Source: Lachnospiraceae bacterium UBA7054
Lineage (GTDB): Bacteria > Bacillota > Clostridia > Lachnospirales > Lachnospiraceae
NCBI GenBank assembly: GCA_002492725.1
Contig: DLAF01000065.1
Coordinates: 1 to 54,948 of the forward strand
Length of the DNA stretch: 54,948 bases
Direction of reading: 5' to 3'
Made by a program: the position numbers and the translations under genes. This document shows positions 52,477-54,948 of the stretch, piece after piece; the first letter of the stretch is position 1; the number at the start of each line of letters is the position of its first letter. Below the pieces are notes generated by a model. The model was not told the origin of the DNA. It saw only the letters and a list, made by a program, of their open reading frames with translations, and ran no database searches.

Positions 52477-54948
52477 CACGCTTCACCATCCCCCACATCA
52501 TGTATCAGAGTTTTGACTTTTTCTGATGCCGCGGCCATCTCAAAATCATCCACATCCCGCTCCGTTTCTTCCAGAAGTTCGGCTACAGGATTTCCACAAT
52601 ATACAAAACCGCCAAGCTTCTCTATCAGAGTCTTTGCCTTATCCGCCTCAAATGTATTAAGGCTGTCCTCTATTTCTTTCAGTCTTCTGCGAAACTCCAA
52701 ACCGGAGATTTCCTGATATCCCTTCTGCTCCCCGCTTTTCTCCTCCTCAGAGAAAATATCCCGTATAAGCTGCGCCGTCTCCTTATATTTGACAAGAAGA
52801 TTTTCATGGTGGCTCTCTATATATTCCACATCCCGGCTTTTTGCCGCATCCTCCAGCCCCTTAGCCTGATCAGACAGATCATCTGCCCCTATCATACGGG
52901 CTGTGCTCTTCAACGCGTGAACCATGATACCGTAATTCTCCCAATCCTTCTGTCCAAAAAATCTGTCAATATCCTCCTGTTTTCCATCCGCATCTGAAGC
53001 AAATTTGAGCAACAGCTCTTCATAAAACTCTGTATTGTCAAGACAATACTGCAGACCTGTTTTCGTATGGATGCCCGCTTTCTCAAGAAGATCCGTTTTC
53101 TCCTGCTTACTCTGATCGGATACCGGCTGTTCCTGCATCGCCTCAGGTTGTTTGTTATCCTGACGGTCCCTCTTCCGTTCTCTTTCATGCTCTTTATCTG
53201 CATACCGAATCGCCGACTTTGGCAGCACATTTCTTAAAATGCGTTCCAGCTCCACCATTTCAATCGGTTTTGACACAAATTCATCAAACCCTTCCTCGAA
53301 GAACATCTCCCGTGCACCGCTGACGGCATTGGCGGTAAACGCAATGATGATGGCGCTCCTTTCCGAATCTGCCAAAAGTTTGCGCAGTCTCTTTAACGTC
53401 TCCACGCCATCCATCTCCGGCATCATATGATCGAGGAAAATCAAATCAAAATCTTCCTTACCGCACAACTCCAATGCTGCCAATCCACTGGGCACTGTCT
53501 TGACCTGCATCTCATATTCCCTGAAAATGCCCTCCGCAACCATCAGGTTCATCGGTTCGTCATCCACCACGAGAACTCTTACATCCGGACACAGCATCCG
53601 CTTTTCCTCAAACGAAAATTCAGCCTGCACCGTTTCGGCGTTCAGCATATTCGCTATGGGCAGACAGTAAAACGGTTTTCTGAGAAGTTTTGCCCTCATA
53701 CCGGGCAAAGGGACAAAATGCTGATCCGCTATCACGATCACCGTCATCCTGTCAGCCAGATCCTCAAACAGGGCGCTGTTTTCTTCATACTCATCCGACC
53801 CGATAAACAAATGGGTAATCTGGCAGATCCCTGTCAATGCTTTCAATTCATCCGTATGAAATACTCTATGTATGGAAACGTCCATGCCCTCTACCATATG
53901 GGTGATCGTTTCGTTATAATAGTCCCTCACCTCGGGAGTCTCATACTTCTCCACATTCAGGTAACAGGCAAGACATAAGCGCTCCCGGTTTTTCAAAGTA
54001 ACTAACGGCTTTTGATCCGCGATCCGCTGGGGAATACTCACGGATACCACGGTGCCGCGGCCCTCTTCGCTCTTGATCTGCATAAACCCTTCCATGTAAG
54101 AAACCATGCCTGCCACGATCGGCAGCCCTAACCCCAGGCCGCCTGCTCTCCGGTTCCTTCCGCCGTCTGTCTGATAAAACCCTTCCGTAATTTTCTCAAG
54201 CTCTTCCTCGGAAATACCCTCGCCGGTATCGCTGACAGTCATGCACAGATTTACGCCGTAGTCTTTGACAAGCGCGTGGATTCTGACATAAACGCCGCCC
54301 TTTTTGGTAAACTTGACGGCATTGTTTACCAGATGCTTCAGGATCTTCTTGATCTTTTTCCCGTCCCCGAGAAGGGAAGCCGGCATTGCGGCATCCAAAT
54401 CAAAGATCAGTTCCGGCATATATTCTCTTTCCTGCATTTGATTTTCGCTGATTACGTCATTGACAATGGAGGATATCATATAAGCCTCCTCACTGACGCT
54501 TACTTTTTCATTGTCAATCTCCGTATAATCCAAAATATCTTCGATCTGGCCAAACAGCCTCTGTCCTGCCATCTGTATGGTAAAGAGATCTTTCTTTTTT
54601 TCCGAATCGGTCTCGTTTTTTAGCATGACTGACGAGATTCCCGTCACCGCATTGATCGGCGTGCGCAGTTCATGCGACACATTGGCCAGAAAGTCCTCCG
54701 TTCTTCGATTGATTTCCTCCAGTCTTGCAATCATCTCCTCCGTCGATTTTCTTTCCCTAACCCGCCTCTCTACCACGGTCTTAAGCAGCCTGCCCGCCAT
54801 ATACACCAGCATGAAATGAAGAAGCAGCCGGGTAATAAAAAGCGGCGTCTCCTCCGAGAACCCGTGCGGCACAAGGAAAAAATCATAACCCATTGTCAGG
54901 TAATAGGTAAACATGCATATTTTGATGGTACTGTACTTCTCCGTAGAG
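52476..54948 (-). CDS. Hybrid histidine kinase with receiver and Hpt domains (5' end outside the window)
   Basis: At least 812 residues; the frame stays open to the window edge, so the N-terminus is missing. Visible order: transmembrane helices, HisKA (FLANVSHELRTPINAVTG), HATPase (LVNNAVKFT, DTGEGI, GLGLGLPIV), a receiver-like segment with no clear phospho-Asp, a full receiver (DLIFLDHMMPEMDG), a charged linker and an Hpt domain with the phosphoacceptor His in VHALKSTARMIG. A final helical tail of about 90 residues follows. It is a complete phosphorelay chain in one protein. The next gene starts within its stop codon, so the two hybrid kinases are coupled. Confidence 0.9.
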   Translation of the reverse strand, partial: STEKYSTIKICMFTYYLTMGYDFFLVPHGFSEETPLFITRLLLHFMLVYMAGRLLKTVVERRVRERKSTEEMIARLEEINRRTEDFLANVSHELRTPINAVTGISSVMLKNETDSEKKKDLFTIQMAGQRLFGQIEDILDYTEIDNEKVSVSEEAYMISSIVNDVISENQMQEREYMPELIFDLDAAMPASLLGDGKKIKKILKHLVNNAVKFTKKGGVYVRIHALVKDYGVNLCMTVSDTGEGISEEELEKITEGFYQTDGGRNRRAGGLGLGLPIVAGMVSYMEGFMQIKSEEGRGTVVSVSIPQRIADQKPLVTLKNRERLCLACYLNVEKYETPEVRDYYNETITHMVEGMDVSIHRVFHTDELKALTGICQITHLFIGSDEYEENSALFEDLADRMTVIVIADQHFVPLPGMRAKLLRKPFYCLPIANMLNAETVQAEFSFEEKRMLCPDVRVLVVDDEPMNLMVAEGIFREYEMQVKTVPSGLAALELCGKEDFDLIFLDHMMPEMDGVETLKRLRKLLADSERSAIIIAFTANAVSGAREMFFEEGFDEFVSKPIEMVELERILRNVLPKSAIRYADKEHERERKRDRQDNKQPEAMQEQPVSDQSKQEKTDLLEKAGIHTKTGLQYCLDNTEFYEELLLKFASDADGKQEDIDRFFGQKDWENYGIMVHALKSTARMIGADDLSDQAKGLEDAAKSRDVEYIESHHENLLVKYKETAQLIRDIFSEEEKSGEQKGYQEISGLEFRRRLKEIEDSLNTFEADKAKTLIEKLGGFVYCGNPVAELLEETERDVDDFEMAAASEKVKTLIHDVGDGEA

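Overview
The window looks like a chromosomal segment of a polysaccharide-degrading anaerobic Bacillota, most probably a Lachnospiraceae-type Clostridium relative. The reasons are AGGAGG-type ribosome sites, a pst-pho locus with a PhoP/PhoR pair, a YesN-type AraC response regulator, ATPase-less CUT1 sugar transporters, DUF5696 and YIP1 proteins, and xylan hydrolases with membrane-anchored and cytoplasmic members. This placement is inferred from gene content; no rRNA or tRNA gene is present. All genes I accept lie on the minus strand except the YesN-type regulator at 26654-28219. I saw no insertion sequence, prophage, CRISPR array or origin. No gap between genes exceeds 300 bases.

Reading right to left, the direction of transcription: (1) 48966-54948 holds a three-gene sensory operon: a hybrid kinase with a C-terminal Hpt domain (cut by the window edge), a second hybrid kinase whose C-terminus is a DegV/FakB-like lipid-binding domain, and a family 3 solute-binding lipoprotein. 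(2) 46836-48856 contains an intact 51-residue membrane protein and a graveyard of genes with internal deletions: a membrane protein, a response regulator, its histidine kinase and the tail of another membrane protein. (3) 43971-46611 is a glycosyltransferase / papain-like hydrolase / flippase-like operon. (4) 38743-43916 has a LysR regulator, a DUF4405 membrane protein, a carboxymuconolactone-decarboxylase/cupin protein, a broken tocopherol-cyclase-like gene, and a TetR regulator with two membrane proteins and two matching operator-like palindromes. (5) 37030-38571 is an ECF sigma/anti-sigma pair in which the sigma gene has lost its region 4. (6) 30466-36819 is pstSCAB-phoU-phoP-phoR with Pho-box-like repeats upstream of pstS. 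(7) 28260-30299 is a chemoreceptor.

The left half is carbohydrate utilisation. The plus-strand YesN-type regulator is divergent from a nine-gene operon (26382 to 12960): a membrane-anchored solute-binding protein with two sugar-binding-like domains, two CUT1 permeases, an NHL-repeat protein, a YIP1 membrane protein, a DUF5696 protein, two more CUT1 permeases and a binding lipoprotein. No ATPase is encoded, so a shared MsmX-type ATPase elsewhere is presumed. A strong hairpin separates this from two paralogous U32-like four-cysteine proteins followed by a heterodimeric ABC exporter (12869 to 7130). The last operon (7015 to 68) is a xylan set: membrane-anchored GH10 xylanase, cytoplasmic GH39 xylosidase, lipoprotein GH43/CBM6 arabinofuranosidase-like enzyme and cytoplasmic GH43 enzyme. 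A plausible working model is that GH10 and the lipoprotein GH43 open arabinoxylan at the surface, the CUT1 transporters import the oligosaccharides, and GH39 and GH43 finish them in the cytoplasm.

The points most worth a second look are the DegV-fused hybrid kinase, the double-CUT1 operon with DUF5696/YIP1/NHL membrane proteins, the U32 pair with an exporter, and the number of regulatory genes broken by internal deletions.
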